Origin: Caballeronia sp. M1242
GTDB taxonomy: Bacteria > Pseudomonadota > Gammaproteobacteria > Burkholderiales > Burkholderiaceae
Length of the DNA stretch: 64,000 bases
Direction: 5' to 3'
Assembly (NCBI RefSeq): GCF_017220215.1
Contig: NZ_CP071129.1
Span: 1,178,001 to 1,242,000 of the forward strand
The translations under genes were made by a program, and so were the position numbers. The notes under the pieces were generated by a model. That model saw nothing but the letters and a program-made list of their open reading frames with translations, did not search any database and had not been told where the DNA came from. Below, piece after piece: positions 11,048 through 21,601 of the stretch. Each line of letters starts with the position of its first letter. The first letter of the stretch is position 1.

Positions 11048-11512
11048 ATGAGCACAGAAAAAATCAACCTCGACATCCATAAGATCCTCACGCTGCTGCC
11101 GCATCGGTATCCGATCCTGCTCGTGGACCGCGTGCTCGAACTGGAGCCGCACAAGAGCATCAAGGCGCTGAAGAACGTGTCGATCAACGAGCCGTATTTC
11201 CAGGGACATTTCCCGACGCGGCCCGTGATGCCCGGCGTACTCATTCTCGAGGCGCTCGCGCAAACCGCGGCGTTGCTCACGTTCGCCGAAGAGCCGCACG
11301 ACCCGACGACCACGCTCTATTACTTCGTCGGCATCGACGGCGCGCGCTTCAAGCGCGTGGTGGAACCGGGCGATCAGCTGATTCTCAACGTCAACTTCGA
11401 GCGGTACATGCGGGGCATCTGGAAGTTCAAGGCGCGCGCCGAAGTGGACGGCGTGACGGCCGCCGAGGCGGAACTCATGTGCACCGTGAAGAACACGGAC
11501 GCCGGCGCTTAA
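11048..11512 (+). CDS. fabZ: 3-hydroxyacyl-ACP dehydratase FabZ
   Basis: FabZ dehydrates 3-hydroxyacyl-ACP in fatty-acid elongation and competes with LpxA/LpxD for the same 3-hydroxyacyl-ACP pool. The 154-residue hot-dog protein carries the catalytic pair His54 (in [12 protein letters not shown]) and Glu68 (LILEALAQ), the positions expected from the family. ATG 11048 gives the standard N-terminus; in-frame sequence upstream is non-homologous. It is preceded by a 119-nt gap after lpxD and followed by lpxA after 45 nt. Confidence 0.97.
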   Translation: MSTEKINLDIHKILTLLPHRYPILLVDRVLELEPHKSIKALKNVSINEPYFQGHFPTRPVMPGVLILEALAQTAALLTFAEEPHDPTTTLYYFVGIDGARFKRVVEPGDQLILNVNFERYMRGIWKFKARAEVDGVTAAEAELMCTVKNTDAGA

Positions 11513-11557
11513 GCGCAGCAGACAACGGCAGAAACACAGCATACAGAGGCGAGGCGC

Positions 11558-12346
11558 ATGACCATCATTCACCCCACCGCGATCATCGAGCCAGGCGCGC
11601 AACTGGACGATTCGGTCGAAGTCGGACCATACGCGGTCGTCGGCGCGCATGTCGTCATCGGCGCGGGCACGACAATCGGCTCGCACAGCGTGATCGAAGG
11701 TCACACGACCATCGGACGCGAGAACCGCATCGGGCATTTCGCGTCCATCGGCGGGCGGCCGCAGGACATGAAGTACCGCGACGAGCCGACGCGTCTCGTC
11801 ATCGGCGACCGCAACACCATTCGCGAATTCACCACGCTGCATACCGGCACCGTGCAGGACCGCGGCGTGACGTCGATCGGCGACGATTGCTGGATCATGG
11901 CGTACGTGCACGTCGGTCATGACTGCACGCTCGGCAACCACGTCATCATGTCGAGCAATGCGCAACTGGCCGGGCACGTGACGGTGGGCGATCACGCGAT
12001 CGTCGGCGGCATGTCGGGCGTGCATCAGTTCGTGCGCATCGGCGCGCATTCGATGCTCGGCGGCGCGTCCGCGCTCGTGCAGGACGTGCCCCCGTTCGTC
12101 ATCGCGGCGGGCAACAAGGCGGAACCGCACGGCATCAACGTCGAGGGGCTGCGTCGTCGCGGCTTCACGCCGGACGCCATTTCGGCGCTGCGCCAGGCGT
12201 ACCGCATCGTCTACAAGAGCGGTCTGTCGCTCGAAGAAGCCAAGGCGCAACTGAAGGAACTGGGCGCGGCAGGCGGCGACGGCGACGCGCCGGTCAAGGC
12301 GTTCACCGATTTCATCGCGGCGTCGCAGCGCGGCATCATCCGCTGA
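11558..12346 (+). CDS. lpxA: UDP-N-acetylglucosamine acyltransferase
   Basis: LpxA catalyses the first step of lipid A synthesis, moving a 3-hydroxyacyl chain from ACP to the 3-OH of UDP-GlcNAc. The 262-residue product consists of hexapeptide repeats (left-handed beta-helix) to about residue 190 and a C-terminal helical domain. The probable catalytic His121 sits in HVGHDC. Twelve nt separate its stop from lpxB. Confidence 0.97.
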   Translation: MTIIHPTAIIEPGAQLDDSVEVGPYAVVGAHVVIGAGTTIGSHSVIEGHTTIGRENRIGHFASIGGRPQDMKYRDEPTRLVIGDRNTIREFTTLHTGTVQDRGVTSIGDDCWIMAYVHVGHDCTLGNHVIMSSNAQLAGHVTVGDHAIVGGMSGVHQFVRIGAHSMLGGASALVQDVPPFVIAAGNKAEPHGINVEGLRRRGFTPDAISALRQAYRIVYKSGLSLEEAKAQLKELGAAGGDGDAPVKAFTDFIAASQRGIIR

Positions 12347-12358
12347 TCGCGCCATCCG

Positions 12359-13525
12359 ATGACGCTTATCACCACTGCGCCGCGTATCGCGATGGTCGCG
12401 GGCGAGCCGTCCGGCGATCTGCTTGCGGCCTCGCTGCTCAAAGGCTTGCAGGAGCGGCTGCCGGCCGGAACGCGCTATAGCGGCATCGGCGGCCCGCGCA
12501 TGACCGCGGCCGGCTTCGAAGCGCACTGGCCGATGGACAAGCTGACCGTGCGCGGCTACGTCGAGGCGCTGCGGCATATCCCCGAGATTCTCGGCATTCG
12601 CAACGAGCTGAAGCGGCAGTTGCTGGCGGATCCACCGTCGGTGTTCATCGGCGTGGATGCGCCGGACTTCAACTTCGGGCTCGAACAGCCGCTGCGCGAA
12701 GCCGGCATTCCGACCGTGCATTTCGTGTGTCCGTCGATCTGGGCATGGCGCGGCGGGCGCATCAAGAAGATCGTGAAAGCCGTGGATCACATGCTCTGCG
12801 TGTTTCCGTTCGAAACGGCGCTGCTGGCGAAATCGGGCGTTGCGGCAAGCTATGTCGGCCATCCGCTCGCCGACGAAATTCCGCTCGAACCGGATACTGC
12901 CGCCGCGCGGCGCGAACTCGGCATCGCGGAAGGCGGACCGGTCATCGCAGTGCTGCCGGGCAGCCGCCGTTCGGAAATTGCGCTGATCGGCCCGACGTTT
13001 TTCGACGCCATGGAGCTGATGCAGCTTCGCGAGCCGGGCGTGCGCTTCCTGATGCCGGCGGCGAATCCGGCGCTGCGCGAGCTGCTGCAACCGTTGGTGG
13101 AGGCGCATCCGCATCTGTCGCTGACGATTACGGACGGCCGCGCGCAGACCGCGATGACCGCCGCCGACGCCATCCTCGTGAAAAGCGGCACGGTCACGCT
13201 CGAAGCGGCGCTCCTGAAGAAGCCGATGGTCATCTCGTACAAGGTGCCCTGGCTCACGGGTCAGATCATGAAGCGGCAGGGCTACCTGCCGTACGTGGGC
13301 TTGCCGAACATTCTCGCGGGCCGTTTCGTCGTGCCGGAGATCCTTCAGCATTTCGCGACGCCCGAAGCCCTCGCCGAGGCCACGCTGAAACAGTTGAACG
13401 ACGACGCGAACCGCCGTACCCTGACCGAGATTTTCACCGAGATGCACATCGCGCTGCGCCAGAACACGTCGCAGCGGGCGGCCGAAGCCGTGGCGCGAGT
13501 GCTCGACACGCGGAGGCCGCAATGA
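12359..13525 (+). CDS. lpxB: Lipid A disaccharide synthase
   Basis: LpxB is a peripheral-membrane GT-B glycosyltransferase that joins lipid X and UDP-2,3-diacylglucosamine into the tetra-acyl disaccharide. The 388-residue protein shows the N-terminal motif AGEPSGD (about residues 15-21), IGGPRM, the central VGHPLAD and LPGSRRSEI, and the donor-site region [11 protein letters not shown]. Its stop overlaps the rnhB start (ATGA), indicating coupled translation. Confidence 0.96.
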   Translation: MTLITTAPRIAMVAGEPSGDLLAASLLKGLQERLPAGTRYSGIGGPRMTAAGFEAHWPMDKLTVRGYVEALRHIPEILGIRNELKRQLLADPPSVFIGVDAPDFNFGLEQPLREAGIPTVHFVCPSIWAWRGGRIKKIVKAVDHMLCVFPFETALLAKSGVAASYVGHPLADEIPLEPDTAAARRELGIAEGGPVIAVLPGSRRSEIALIGPTFFDAMELMQLREPGVRFLMPAANPALRELLQPLVEAHPHLSLTITDGRAQTAMTAADAILVKSGTVTLEAALLKKPMVISYKVPWLTGQIMKRQGYLPYVGLPNILAGRFVVPEILQHFATPEALAEATLKQLNDDANRRTLTEIFTEMHIALRQNTSQRAAEAVARVLDTRRPQ

Positions 13526-14226
13526 AGGCTGCGAACCGGTCGGCGCAACGCGGACTCGACTTCAGCTCGCCGTTCGACATCGTCTGCGGTGTCGACGAAG
13601 CGGGGCGCGGCCCGCTCGCGGGGCCGGTCGTGGCCGCCGCCGTGATCTTCGATCCGGCGAAGCCGCGCATCAACGGGCTGGACGATTCGAAAGCCTTGTC
13701 CGCCAAGAAGCGGGAGGACCTCTACGAGAAGATCGTCGATCGCGCGCTCGCGTATTGCATCGCGTCGGCGAGCGTCGAGGAGATCGACACCATCAACATC
13801 CTTCACGCGTCGATGCTCGCAATGAAGCGGGCGGTCGAAGGCTTGTCGGTTGCGCCGACGCTCGTGAAAGTGGACGGCAATCGCTGCCCGGTGCTGTCGA
13901 TACGCGCGGAAGCCGTGATCGGCGGCGATGCGCTCGTCAAGCAAATCTCGGCGGCGTCGATTCTCGCGAAGGTCACGCGCGACCGTGTGCTGTGCGAACT
14001 GCACGAGGCGCATCCGATGTACGGTTTCAACGTGCACGCGGGCTACGGCACGCCGCAGCATCTTGCCGCGCTGCGCGAACACGGGCCTTGCGAGCATCAC
14101 CGGCGTTCGTTCGCGCCGGTGCGCGAGGCGCATCTTCGCTTCGGCTCGGTGCTGCCCGATATCGCGCCCGAGGTCATTCAGGCAACCGCCGCGCTGAATG
14201 CCGATCCCGAAGCGCATCCGTTCTGA
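13522..14226 (+). CDS. rnhB: Ribonuclease HII
   Basis: RNase HII removes ribonucleotides and RNA from RNA-DNA hybrids. The 234-residue protein has the catalytic motif [14 protein letters not shown] with Asp25 and Glu26, and the downstream KVDGN and KVTRD motifs supply further family residues. The start ATG overlaps the lpxB stop by 4 nt. This position at the end of the lpxD-fabZ-lpxA-lpxB block is conserved in many proteobacteria. Confidence 0.96.
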   Translation: MKAANRSAQRGLDFSSPFDIVCGVDEAGRGPLAGPVVAAAVIFDPAKPRINGLDDSKALSAKKREDLYEKIVDRALAYCIASASVEEIDTINILHASMLAMKRAVEGLSVAPTLVKVDGNRCPVLSIRAEAVIGGDALVKQISAASILAKVTRDRVLCELHEAHPMYGFNVHAGYGTPQHLAALREHGPCEHHRRSFAPVREAHLRFGSVLPDIAPEVIQATAALNADPEAHPF

Positions 14227-14232
14227 GCGGCC

Positions 14233-15027
14233 TTGCCGTTCCATTCCAACGTGAAATCCGTCACTTCGCGGGACAACCCGCTCTACAAGCGCCTGAAGGC
14301 GCTCGCCGGCTCGACGGCGCAGCAGCGGCGCAGCGGTCACGCGCTGCTCGAAGGTCTGCATCTCGCCGCTGCTTATCTGGACACTGCGGGCCAGCCGGAA
14401 ACGTGTGTCGTCACCGAAGGCGCGTTGGCGCATGCGGAAGCCCGCGAGATCGTGGCGCGCATCGAAGAGAAGCGCGTGATCGTATTGCCGGATGCGCTTT
14501 TCGGACAGCTATCGAGCGTCGTGCACGGCGTCGGGATGTTGCTGCTCGTCGAAAAGATCGAAACGGCGTTGCCCGAACGCGTCGGCGAGACGTGCGTGAT
14601 CCTCGACGGCATTCAAGACGCGGGCAATGTCGGCTCGATTCTGCGCAGCGCGGCGGCGGCGGGCGTCGGCCGCGTCTTCTGCGCGCCGGGCACCGCGTAC
14701 GCGTGGTCGTCGAAGGTGCTGCGCTCGGGTATGGGCGCGCATTTTCTGCTGGAAATCTTCGAGGACGTCGATCCGGCCGGACTCATCGCGCGGCTCGACG
14801 TGCCGGTGACGATCACGGATTCGCACGGCGCCGTCGCCATCTACGATTGCGATCTGTCGTCGCCCGTCGCGTGGGTGTTCGGCAACGAGGGCGCGGGCGT
14901 GTCGCAGGTTTGGCGCGATGCCGTGACGCATCGCGTGACCATTCCGCAGCCGGGCGGCATGGAATCGCTGAACGTGGCGGCTGCGGCGGCCATCTGTCTC
15001 TTCGAACAGTGCCGCCAGCAGCGCTGA
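14233..15027 (+). CDS. SpoU-family rRNA/tRNA 2'-O-methyltransferase
   Basis: A TrmH/SpoU-class SAM-dependent RNA ribose methyltransferase; the target RNA cannot be read from sequence. The 264-residue protein has an N-terminal RNA-binding substrate domain (LLEGLHLAAAYL) and the trefoil-knot motifs: motif 1 LDGIQDAGNVGSILR, motif 2 GNEGAGVS and motif 3 ESLNVAAAAAICLFE. The start is TTG 14233, six nt after rnhB, and the frame has no ATG near the N-terminus. It ends one nt before the convergent ppsR stop, with no terminator between them. Confidence 0.88.
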   Translation: MPFHSNVKSVTSRDNPLYKRLKALAGSTAQQRRSGHALLEGLHLAAAYLDTAGQPETCVVTEGALAHAEAREIVARIEEKRVIVLPDALFGQLSSVVHGVGMLLLVEKIETALPERVGETCVILDGIQDAGNVGSILRSAAAAGVGRVFCAPGTAYAWSSKVLRSGMGAHFLLEIFEDVDPAGLIARLDVPVTITDSHGAVAIYDCDLSSPVAWVFGNEGAGVSQVWRDAVTHRVTIPQPGGMESLNVAAAAAICLFEQCRQQR

Positions 15028-15028
15028 A

Positions 15029-15847
15029 TCAATAATAGGAAGGCCGCTCCGGCTTGATCTCTTGAAGGATCGTCGTGGCGATTTCCTCGATCGACTTATG
15101 CGTCGAGGACAGCCACTTGATGCCTTCGCGCTTCATCATGCTCTCGGCTTCGTTGATCTCGTAGCGGCAATTTTCGAGCGCGGCGTACTTGCTGCCGGGG
15201 CGCCGCTCGTTGCGAATTTCCGCGAGCCGCTGCGGGTCGATAGACAGGCCGAACATCTTGTCGCGATGTTCCAGAAGCGGCGTCGGCAGCTTGCCTCGTT
15301 CGAAGTCTTCCGGAATCAGCGGATAGTTTGCAGCCTTCACGCCGTATTGCATCGCGAGGTAGAGGCTCGTCGGCGTCTTGCCGCTGCGCGACACGCCCAC
15401 CAGAATCACGTCCGCTTCGGTCAGATTGCGGTTGGACTGGCCGTCGTCGTGCGCGAGCGAGAAGTTGATCGCCTCGATGCGGTTCTTGTATTCCTCGGTG
15501 TCGGCGTTTTGGTGTACGCGGCCCATCGCGTGCGTCGACTTGATTTCCAGTTCGTGTTCGAGCGGCTCGATGAACGTCTGGAACATGTCGAGCACGAGCG
15601 CGTTGCAGCGCTTGACGATCTCGTTCGATGCGCTGTCCACGAGCGTCGTGAACACGATCGGACGGCGTCCGTCGAGCGACACGGCTTCGTTGATCTTCTC
15701 GACGGTGGCATGCGCCTTGTCGATGGAATCGACGAACGGCACGCGCACGAGCCGGAATTTCTGGTCGAACTGGGCGAGGATCGAATGGGCGAACGTTTCG
15801 GCGGTGATCCCGGTACCGTCGGAAACGATGAATACGGAAGGCGGCAT
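15029..15847 (-). CDS. ppsR: PEP synthase regulatory protein (kinase/pyrophosphorylase)
   Basis: A DUF299-family bifunctional enzyme: ADP-dependent kinase that inactivates PEP synthase by threonine phosphorylation, and Pi-dependent pyrophosphorylase that reactivates it. The 272-residue protein has the Walker-like loop GVSRSGKT (residues 151-158) and the conserved N-terminal [11 protein letters not shown]. It is divergent from ppsA across a 440-nt region, the arrangement expected for the regulator and its target. The C-terminus ends ERPSYY. Confidence 0.95.
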   Translation of the reverse strand: MPPSVFIVSDGTGITAETFAHSILAQFDQKFRLVRVPFVDSIDKAHATVEKINEAVSLDGRRPIVFTTLVDSASNEIVKRCNALVLDMFQTFIEPLEHELEIKSTHAMGRVHQNADTEEYKNRIEAINFSLAHDDGQSNRNLTEADVILVGVSRSGKTPTSLYLAMQYGVKAANYPLIPEDFERGKLPTPLLEHRDKMFGLSIDPQRLAEIRNERRPGSKYAALENCRYEINEAESMMKREGIKWLSSTHKSIEEIATTILQEIKPERPSYY

Positions 15848-16287
15848 CAGCGGTGAACCAGTGGGAACGAGTTGAAAACAGCACGCTCGAACCGGAGCGT
15901 GCGCGGTCAGGCGGCCTCGCCTGAGCGTGTGTTACATTGAGCGGCCCAAACGTGTGCGCAGGCGCACCAAGAGGCGTGAAAGACCTCGATTTTGCCGTGG
16001 ATTTACTGTCCGTGCCCGGACAAATGCGAGAATCGGCACGGTAGAATAGCGGCAACCTGTTCGATAAGCAATTGCGTCGAGATTGAGCCTGATCTTCCTC
16101 AATTGACGGGTAGTTCGTGCGTTTTCACCGCATGACTGCGCGATTTTCGGCAAACCGGAGTGCGGTTCCTCACCGCCGCGAAGGCTTATCAAACAGGTTG
16201 TACGAGATGCGCCGGCGCTTCCAATGAGCGCCGCCGCATGCGAGCCCACTCGTGCGATCGTGAATTCCATCCACCTTAGGGGCTTGT
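15848..16287. promoter_or_regulatory. Divergent ppsR/ppsA intergenic region with hairpins
   Basis: No gene is seen in these 440 nt. They hold several perfect short hairpins: GCACGCTC/GAGCGTGC (15881-15888 with 15895-15902) and TGTCCG/CGGACA (16007-16012 with 16017-16022). A possible ppsA -10 (TAGAAT, 16042-16047) follows. The long leader on both sides suggests regulated transcription of both genes, but no known riboswitch was recognised. Confidence 0.45.
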
Positions 16288-18705
16288 ATGACCAACGCAG
16301 TCAATGTTGCGAACGATGTCGCAAAGGATCAAGCGTATGTAGTTCCATTCGAGCAGTTGCGAATGACCGACGTGGAAATCGTCGGTGGCAAGAATGCGTC
16401 GCTCGGCGAAATGATCAGCCAGCTTTCCGAAGCCGGCGTCAGCGTGCCGACGGGCTTCGCCACGACCGCGCTCGCATTCCGCGACTTCCTCCATCACAAC
16501 GAACTGACGGAGCGCATCGCCAAACGTCTCGAGACGCTTGACGTCGACGACGTGAAGGCGCTTGCCGAGGCCGGCAAGGAAATCCGTCAGTGGATCGTCG
16601 ACGCGCCGCTGCAGCCGCGTCTCGAAGACGAAATCCGCCGTCAATTCGAAGTCCTGCAAAAGAGCTCGCCCGAAGAGCTGTCGTTCGCCGTGCGCTCGTC
16701 CGCCACGGCCGAAGACCTGCCCGACGCATCGTTCGCGGGGCAGCAGGAAAGCTATCTGAACGTGGTCGGCATCGAAGACGTGCTCGATCGCATGAAGCAC
16801 GTGTTCGCGTCGCTGTACAACGACCGCGCCATCTCGTATCGCGTCCACAAGGGCTTCACGCACGCGGAAGTCGCGCTGTCGGCCGGCGTGCAGCGCATGG
16901 TGCGCTCGGACGTCGGCGCCGCGGGCGTCATGTTCACCATCGACACCGAGTCCGGCTTCAAGGACACGGTCTTCATCACGTCGAGCTACGGCCTCGGCGA
17001 AACCGTGGTGCAGGGCGCGGTGAACCCGGACGAATTCCACGTCTTCAAGACCACGCTCGCGCAGAGCAAATATCCGATCATCCGTCGTTCCATCGGCTCG
17101 AAGCTCATCAAGATGGAGTTCACGCAGCCGGGCGAACCGGGCCGCGTCAAGACCGTCGACGTGCCGCACGAGCAGCGCAACCGCTTCTCGATCTCCGACG
17201 AAGACGTGATCGAGCTCGCGAAGTACGCGGTCATCATCGAGAAGCACTATCAGCGTCCGATGGACATCGAGTGGGGCAAGGACGGCCGCGACGGCAAGCT
17301 GTTCATCCTTCAGGCGCGTCCTGAAACGGTGAAGAGCCAGGCGGCGGGCAAGGCCGAGATGCGCTTCAAGCTGAAGGGCCAGTCGAACGTGCTCGCCACG
17401 GGCCGCGCGATCGGCCAGAAGATCGGCGCGGGTCCCGTGCGCGTGATCTACGATCCGTCGGAAATGGAACGCGTGCAGCCGGGCGACGTGCTCGTCGCCG
17501 ACATGACCGATCCGAACTGGGAGCCGGTGATGAAGCGTGCATCGGCCATCGTCACGAATCGCGGCGGGCGCACCTGCCACGCGGCGATCATCGCGCGTGA
17601 GCTGGGCGTGCCGGCGGTGGTCGGCTGCGGCGACGCGACCGACGTGCTGAAGGACGGCGCGCTCGTCACCGTGTCGTGCGCGGAAGGCGACGAAGGCAAG
17701 ATCTACGACGGCCTGCTCGAAACCGAAGTGACCGAAGTGCAGCGCGGCGAACTGCCGAAGATCCCGGTCAAGATCATGATGAACGTCGGCAATCCGCAAC
17801 TCGCGTTCGACTTCGCGCAGTTGCCGAACGCGGGCGTCGGCCTCGCGCGGCTCGAGTTCATCATCAACAACAACATCGGCGTGCACCCGAAGGCGATTCT
17901 GGAGTACCCGAACGTCGACGCCGATCTCAAGAAAGCGGTCGAAAGCGTCGCGCGTGGTCATGCGTCGCCGCGCGCGTTCTATGTCGACAAGCTGACCGAA
18001 GGCATCGCCACGATCGCGGCGGCGTTCTATCCGAAGCCCGTCATCGTGCGCCTGTCGGACTTCAAGTCGAACGAGTACAAGAAGCTGATCGGCGGTTCGC
18101 GCTACGAGCCGGACGAAGAGAACCCGATGCTCGGTTTCCGCGGCGCGTCGCGCTACATCGCGGAAGACTTCGCCGAGGCGTTCCACATGGAATGCATCGC
18201 GCTGAAGAAGGTGCGCGAGGAGATGGGTCTGGACAACGTCGAGATCATGGTGCCGTTCGTGCGCACGCTGAAGCAGGCGGAGCGCGTGGTCGGGCTGCTC
18301 GAGAAGTTCGGGCTGAAGCGCGGCGTGAACGGTCTCAAGCTCGTGATGATGTGCGAAGTGCCGAGCAATGCGATTCTCGCCGAGCAGTTCCTCGAATACT
18401 TCGACGGTTTCTCGATCGGCTCGAACGACCTGACGCAGTTGACGCTCGGTCTCGACCGTGACTCCGGCATGGAACTGCTCGCGGCCGACTTCGACGAGCG
18501 CGACGAAGCCGTGCAGTTCATGCTCAAGCGCGCCATCGAGACGTGCCTGAGACTGAACAAGTACGTGGGCATTTGCGGCCAGGGGCCGTCGGATCATCCG
18601 GATCTCGCCGAGTGGCTGGCGAAGCAGGGCATCGAGTCGATGTCGCTGAACCCGGACACGATCATCGACACGTGGCAGCAACTCGCGACCACATTGTCAA
18701 AATAA
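16288..18705 (+). CDS. ppsA: Phosphoenolpyruvate synthase
   Basis: PpsA converts pyruvate + ATP to PEP + AMP + Pi for gluconeogenesis. The 805-residue protein (E. coli 792) has the N-terminal ATP-grasp domain ([27 protein letters not shown]), the central phosphohistidine swivel domain with His431 in GGRTCHAAI, and the C-terminal PEP/pyruvate barrel with Cys763 in GICGQGPSD. The threonine next to the catalytic His (T-C-H) is the residue targeted by PpsR in this family. A strong terminator follows. Confidence 0.97.
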   Translation: MTNAVNVANDVAKDQAYVVPFEQLRMTDVEIVGGKNASLGEMISQLSEAGVSVPTGFATTALAFRDFLHHNELTERIAKRLETLDVDDVKALAEAGKEIRQWIVDAPLQPRLEDEIRRQFEVLQKSSPEELSFAVRSSATAEDLPDASFAGQQESYLNVVGIEDVLDRMKHVFASLYNDRAISYRVHKGFTHAEVALSAGVQRMVRSDVGAAGVMFTIDTESGFKDTVFITSSYGLGETVVQGAVNPDEFHVFKTTLAQSKYPIIRRSIGSKLIKMEFTQPGEPGRVKTVDVPHEQRNRFSISDEDVIELAKYAVIIEKHYQRPMDIEWGKDGRDGKLFILQARPETVKSQAAGKAEMRFKLKGQSNVLATGRAIGQKIGAGPVRVIYDPSEMERVQPGDVLVADMTDPNWEPVMKRASAIVTNRGGRTCHAAIIARELGVPAVVGCGDATDVLKDGALVTVSCAEGDEGKIYDGLLETEVTEVQRGELPKIPVKIMMNVGNPQLAFDFAQLPNAGVGLARLEFIINNNIGVHPKAILEYPNVDADLKKAVESVARGHASPRAFYVDKLTEGIATIAAAFYPKPVIVRLSDFKSNEYKKLIGGSRYEPDEENPMLGFRGASRYIAEDFAEAFHMECIALKKVREEMGLDNVEIMVPFVRTLKQAERVVGLLEKFGLKRGVNGLKLVMMCEVPSNAILAEQFLEYFDGFSIGSNDLTQLTLGLDRDSGMELLAADFDERDEAVQFMLKRAIETCLRLNKYVGICGQGPSDHPDLAEWLAKQGIESMSLNPDTIIDTWQQLATTLSK

Positions 18706-18752
18706 GTCGGTCACGCCTTTCCGGATGCTTTCGGGAAGGCGCTGCGTGCTAT

Positions 18753-18785
18753 AAAAAACACCCCGGACCTTCCGGGGTGTTTTTG
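18753..18785. terminator. Terminator after ppsA
   Basis: AAACACCCCGGA (18756-18767) pairs with TCCGGGGTGTTT across a 3-nt loop and is flanked by A-run and T-run, so it could work in both directions. It separates ppsA from the NfeD gene. Confidence 0.9.
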
Positions 18786-18798
18786 TTTGGAGACTGGC

Positions 18799-19227
18799 AT
18801 GGCGACCCATGAACTCATCTGGTGGATTGCAGCCGGCGCGCTGATCGTCACCGAGCTTTTCACCGGCACGTTCTATCTGTTGATGATCGCGCTCGGGATG
18901 ATCGCGGGCGGCATCGCGTTCGCCGTCGGGCTTGCGCTGCACGTGCAACTGGGCGTCGCGGCGCTCGTCGCGTTGATCGCTGTCGCAGCGCTGCGCCGGT
19001 CGCGCTTCGGAAGCTGGAAGCGGCGCGACGCCTCGCGCGATGCCGCCGTGAACCTGGACATCGGCGCGACGCTGGAAGTGGCCGAATGGCACGACCGCCG
19101 CGCCCGCGCGATGTACCGCGGCGCGGAGTGGGACGTCGAGCTGGCGCCGGGCGAATCGGAAAGCGCGCGCTGGTATCGCATCACCGCGCTCGACGGAAGC
19201 CGGCTCGTCGTCGCCGCCAAACGCTAG
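18799..19227 (+). CDS. NfeD-like membrane protein
   Basis: A short NfeD-family protein, the usual partner of SPFH/stomatin proteins. The 142-residue product has two to three N-terminal membrane segments (about residues 7-65) and a C-terminal soluble OB-fold (VNLDIGATLEVAEW onward to LVVAAKR). GGAG at 18789-18792 selects ATG 18799. The SPFH gene begins 40 nt downstream, a conserved pair thought to organise membrane microdomains. The exact function is not known for this short form. Confidence 0.85.
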   Translation: MATHELIWWIAAGALIVTELFTGTFYLLMIALGMIAGGIAFAVGLALHVQLGVAALVALIAVAALRRSRFGSWKRRDASRDAAVNLDIGATLEVAEWHDRRARAMYRGAEWDVELAPGESESARWYRITALDGSRLVVAAKR

Positions 19228-19267
19228 AGCACGCACACTCGCCGCATAAGAACTGAAGGAGTCACAC

Positions 19268-20194
19268 ATGACTATCGCCGTCGTCCTGCTCGTCATCGCA
19301 ATCGTGATCGTGGTGAACACGGTCAAGATCGTTCCGCAACAGCACGCGTGGGTGCTGGAACGCCTCGGCCGCTATCACGCCACGCTCACGCCGGGGCTGA
19401 ACATCGTGTTGCCGTTCGTCGATCGCATCGCGTACAAGCACGTGCTGAAGGAAATTCCGCTCGACGTGCCGAGCCAGGTCTGCATCACGCGCGACAACAC
19501 GCAGCTTCAGGTGGACGGCGTGCTGTACTTTCAGGTCACCGACCCGATGAAGGCGTCGTATGGTTCGAGCAATTTCGTGCTCGCCATCACGCAGCTTTCG
19601 CAGACCACGCTGCGTTCGGTCATCGGCAAGCTGGAACTCGACAAGACCTTCGAGGAGCGCGAGTACATCAATCACAGCATCGTGAATGCGCTCGACGAAG
19701 CTGCGTCCAACTGGGGCGTGAAGGTGCTGCGCTACGAGATCAAGGACCTGACGCCGCCGAAGGAGATTCTCCACGCGATGCAGGCGCAGATCACCGCCGA
19801 GCGCGAGAAGCGCGCGCTGATCGCGGCGTCGGAAGGGCGCAAGCAGGAGCAGATCAATCTGGCGTCGGGCGCGCGCGAAGCGGCCATCCAGAAGTCCGAG
19901 GGCGAACGTCAGGCAGCGATCAATCAGGCGCAGGGCGAGGCGTCGGCGATTCTCGCGGTGGCGGAGGCGAACGCGCAGGCCATCGAGAAGATCGGCGCCG
20001 CCATTCAGTCGGCGGGCGGCATGGACGCCGTGAACCTCAAGGTCGCCGAGCAGTATGTCGGCGCGTTCGCCAACATTGCGAAGACCGGCAACACGCTGAT
20101 CGTGCCGGGCAACATGTCCGACATGAGTTCGATGATCGCGTCGGCGCTCGCCATCGTGAAGGGCGAGGGCGGCGGCGTCATCCGAAAGAGTTGA
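19268..20194 (+). CDS. SPFH/band 7 (stomatin/QmcA-like) membrane protein
   Basis: A 308-residue protein with one N-terminal membrane anchor (residues 2-20), an SPFH domain (about 24-190, including LDVPSQVCITRDNTQL) and an Ala/Glu-rich coiled coil (about 190-270) that supports oligomerisation. Such proteins form large membrane assemblies and modulate proteases or membrane order. It is paired with NfeD 40 nt upstream and closed by a bidirectional terminator. GGAG precedes ATG 19268. Confidence 0.9.
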   Translation: MTIAVVLLVIAIVIVVNTVKIVPQQHAWVLERLGRYHATLTPGLNIVLPFVDRIAYKHVLKEIPLDVPSQVCITRDNTQLQVDGVLYFQVTDPMKASYGSSNFVLAITQLSQTTLRSVIGKLELDKTFEEREYINHSIVNALDEAASNWGVKVLRYEIKDLTPPKEILHAMQAQITAEREKRALIAASEGRKQEQINLASGAREAAIQKSEGERQAAINQAQGEASAILAVAEANAQAIEKIGAAIQSAGGMDAVNLKVAEQYVGAFANIAKTGNTLIVPGNMSDMSSMIASALAIVKGEGGGVIRKS

Positions 20195-20200
20195 TGCAAG

Positions 20201-20230
20201 AAGGGGCGCTTCGAAGCGCCCCTTGTTGTA
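20201..20230. terminator. Bidirectional terminator between SPFH gene and smpB
   Basis: AAGGGGCGCTTC pairs with GAAGCGCCCCTT (20201-20224) and is followed by TTGTTGT; the other strand has a weaker T-stretch. The two genes converge here. Confidence 0.8.
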
Positions 20231-20244
20231 TGCAACGACGAAGA

Positions 20245-20694
20245 TCAGCGTGCGGCGGTGCGCATCAAGCGGGCGCGCTCGCGTTCCCAGTCGCGCTTCT
20301 TCTCGGTCTCGCGCTTGTCGTGCAGCTTCTTGCCCTTCGCCAGACCGATTTCGCACTTCACGCGGCCTTCCTTGTAGTGGAAGTTGAGCGGCACGAGCGT
20401 ATGGCCGCGCTGCTCCACCTTGCCGATGAGTTTGTCGATCTGCTCGCGATGCAAGAGCAGCTTGCGCGTGCGCACCGGGTCCAGGTTGGCGAACTTCGAC
20501 GCCTCGGGCAGCGGACTGATGTGCGTGCCGATCAGGAACAGTTCGCCGTTCTTGATCACGACATAGCCTTCCTTGATCTGCCCGCGGCCTTCGCGCAGCG
20601 CCTTGACTTCCCAGCCTTCGAGCACGAGACCGGCCTCGTAGCGTTCTTCGATGAAGTAATCGAAGAAGGCTTTTCTGTTGTCAATGATGCTCAT
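20245..20694 (-). CDS. smpB: SsrA-binding protein
   Basis: SmpB binds tmRNA and brings it to stalled ribosomes for trans-translation. The 149-residue protein starts [17 protein letters not shown], has the OB-fold motif [19 protein letters not shown] and the conserved LLLHR region, and ends in the basic tail [12 protein letters not shown] that enters the mRNA channel. It is divergent from ratA, as in many proteobacteria. No tmRNA gene (ssrA) is seen in the window. Confidence 0.97.
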   Translation of the reverse strand: MSIIDNRKAFFDYFIEERYEAGLVLEGWEVKALREGRGQIKEGYVVIKNGELFLIGTHISPLPEASKFANLDPVRTRKLLLHREQIDKLIGKVEQRGHTLVPLNFHYKEGRVKCEIGLAKGKKLHDKRETEKKRDWERERARLMRTAAR

Positions 20695-20717
20695 GAATGG
20701 AAAGTGCCCAACTCGTT

Positions 20718-20733
20718 TAAAATCACGATTTTA
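20718..20733. promoter_or_regulatory. Palindromic divergent promoter candidate for smpB and ratA
   Basis: TAAAAT (20718-20723) and ATTTTA (20728-20733) form a palindrome around CACG, giving a -10-like TAAAAT on each strand between the divergent genes. The minus-strand copy lies 33-39 nt from the smpB start. No clear -35 elements are seen. Confidence 0.35.
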
Positions 20734-20825
20734 GCAGCGCGCCGCTTGACGCACGATGGGCAGACGTAGCTCATCGCTTAAAGCCGCGCGCGCCGCCACC
20801 CGATCCAGTCACCCGCTGCGCCCTT

Positions 20826-21263
20826 ATGGCCGACGTCCAGAAAACCGTATTGATCCGCCATTCAGCGGAAGAAATGTTCGACCTCGTCACCGATGTCGCC
20901 GACTACCCCAACTTCCTGCCGTGGTGCGGCGGCGTCGAGATCGGCCGCCAGGACGAGACCGGCATGGAAGCGAAGATCGACATCAACTTCAAGGGCATCA
21001 AGCAGCACTTCGCGACGCGCAACGTGCAGAAGCGTCCGACGAACATCGATATGGAGTTCCTGAGTGGCCCTTTCAAGAAGTTCACGGGCTACTGGCGCTT
21101 CACGCCGCTGCGCGCCGACGCGTGCAAGATCGAGTTCGCGCTGCACTATGAGTTCTCGAACCTGATTCTCGAGAAGATCATCGGGCCGGTGTTCAGCCAT
21201 ATCGCGAACACGTTCGTCGATTCGTTCGTGAAGCGCGCGGATCAACGGTACGGCAAAAAATGA
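20826..21263 (+). CDS. ratA: RatA/Coq10-type START-domain protein
   Basis: A 145-residue polyketide-cyclase/START-fold protein. In E. coli the homologue RatA (PasT) was reported as a toxin blocking 70S assembly, while other work points to a Coq10-like role in ubiquinone-dependent respiration, so the function is disputed. The family pattern is clear: MADVQKTVLIRHSAEEMF, DVADYPNFLPWCGG and the C-terminal helix FVDSFVKRADQRYG. It overlaps rnfH by 4 nt (ATGA) and is divergent from smpB. Confidence 0.92.
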   Translation: MADVQKTVLIRHSAEEMFDLVTDVADYPNFLPWCGGVEIGRQDETGMEAKIDINFKGIKQHFATRNVQKRPTNIDMEFLSGPFKKFTGYWRFTPLRADACKIEFALHYEFSNLILEKIIGPVFSHIANTFVDSFVKRADQRYGKK

Positions 21264-21589
21264 ATCTGCATATCGATGTCTGCTACGGCCTGCCGGACGG
21301 CAAGAGCTTCCTCACGCGGGTCGATCTGCGCGATGGCGCGACCGTGCGCGAAGCCATCGAGGCAAGCGGCGTGCTGAGAGCGCATCCCGACATCGATCTG
21401 ACGACGCAGAAGGTCGGCGTGTTCGGCAAGCTGCAAACGCTCGATGCGGCGCTCGCCGATTTCGACCGCGTCGAGATTTATCGGCCGCTGAAGGTCGATC
21501 CGAAGACCGCGCGTCAGCGCCGCGTGGACAAGGCGCGCAAGGCGGGGTCCATCGAAGGGCGCAAATGGCAGTCGAAGGATTCGCGCTGA
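21260..21589 (+). CDS. rnfH: RnfH-family ubiquitin-like protein
   Basis: A small beta-grasp (ubiquitin-like) protein of the RnfH/PasI family, 109 residues. The DLRDGATVREAIEASGVL and VGVFGKLQTLDAALADFDRV regions and the YRPLKVDPKTARQRRV tail are typical. It is translationally coupled to ratA. In E. coli it was described as the partner/antitoxin of RatA, but that role is uncertain. It converges with the transporter gene 12 nt downstream. Confidence 0.92.
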   Translation: MNLHIDVCYGLPDGKSFLTRVDLRDGATVREAIEASGVLRAHPDIDLTTQKVGVFGKLQTLDAALADFDRVEIYRPLKVDPKTARQRRVDKARKAGSIEGRKWQSKDSR

Positions 21590-21601
21590 CCTAGGACAGC
21601 A

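Noticed and set aside
11009..13522. 837-codon open frame on the minus strand opposite fabZ, lpxA and lpxB
   Set aside because: Same antisense composition artefact; the plus-strand genes have complete, family-typical motifs.
16276..18681. 801-codon open frame on the minus strand opposite ppsA
   Set aside because: No motifs, His/Arg/Asp-rich; ppsA on the other strand carries all catalytic residues.
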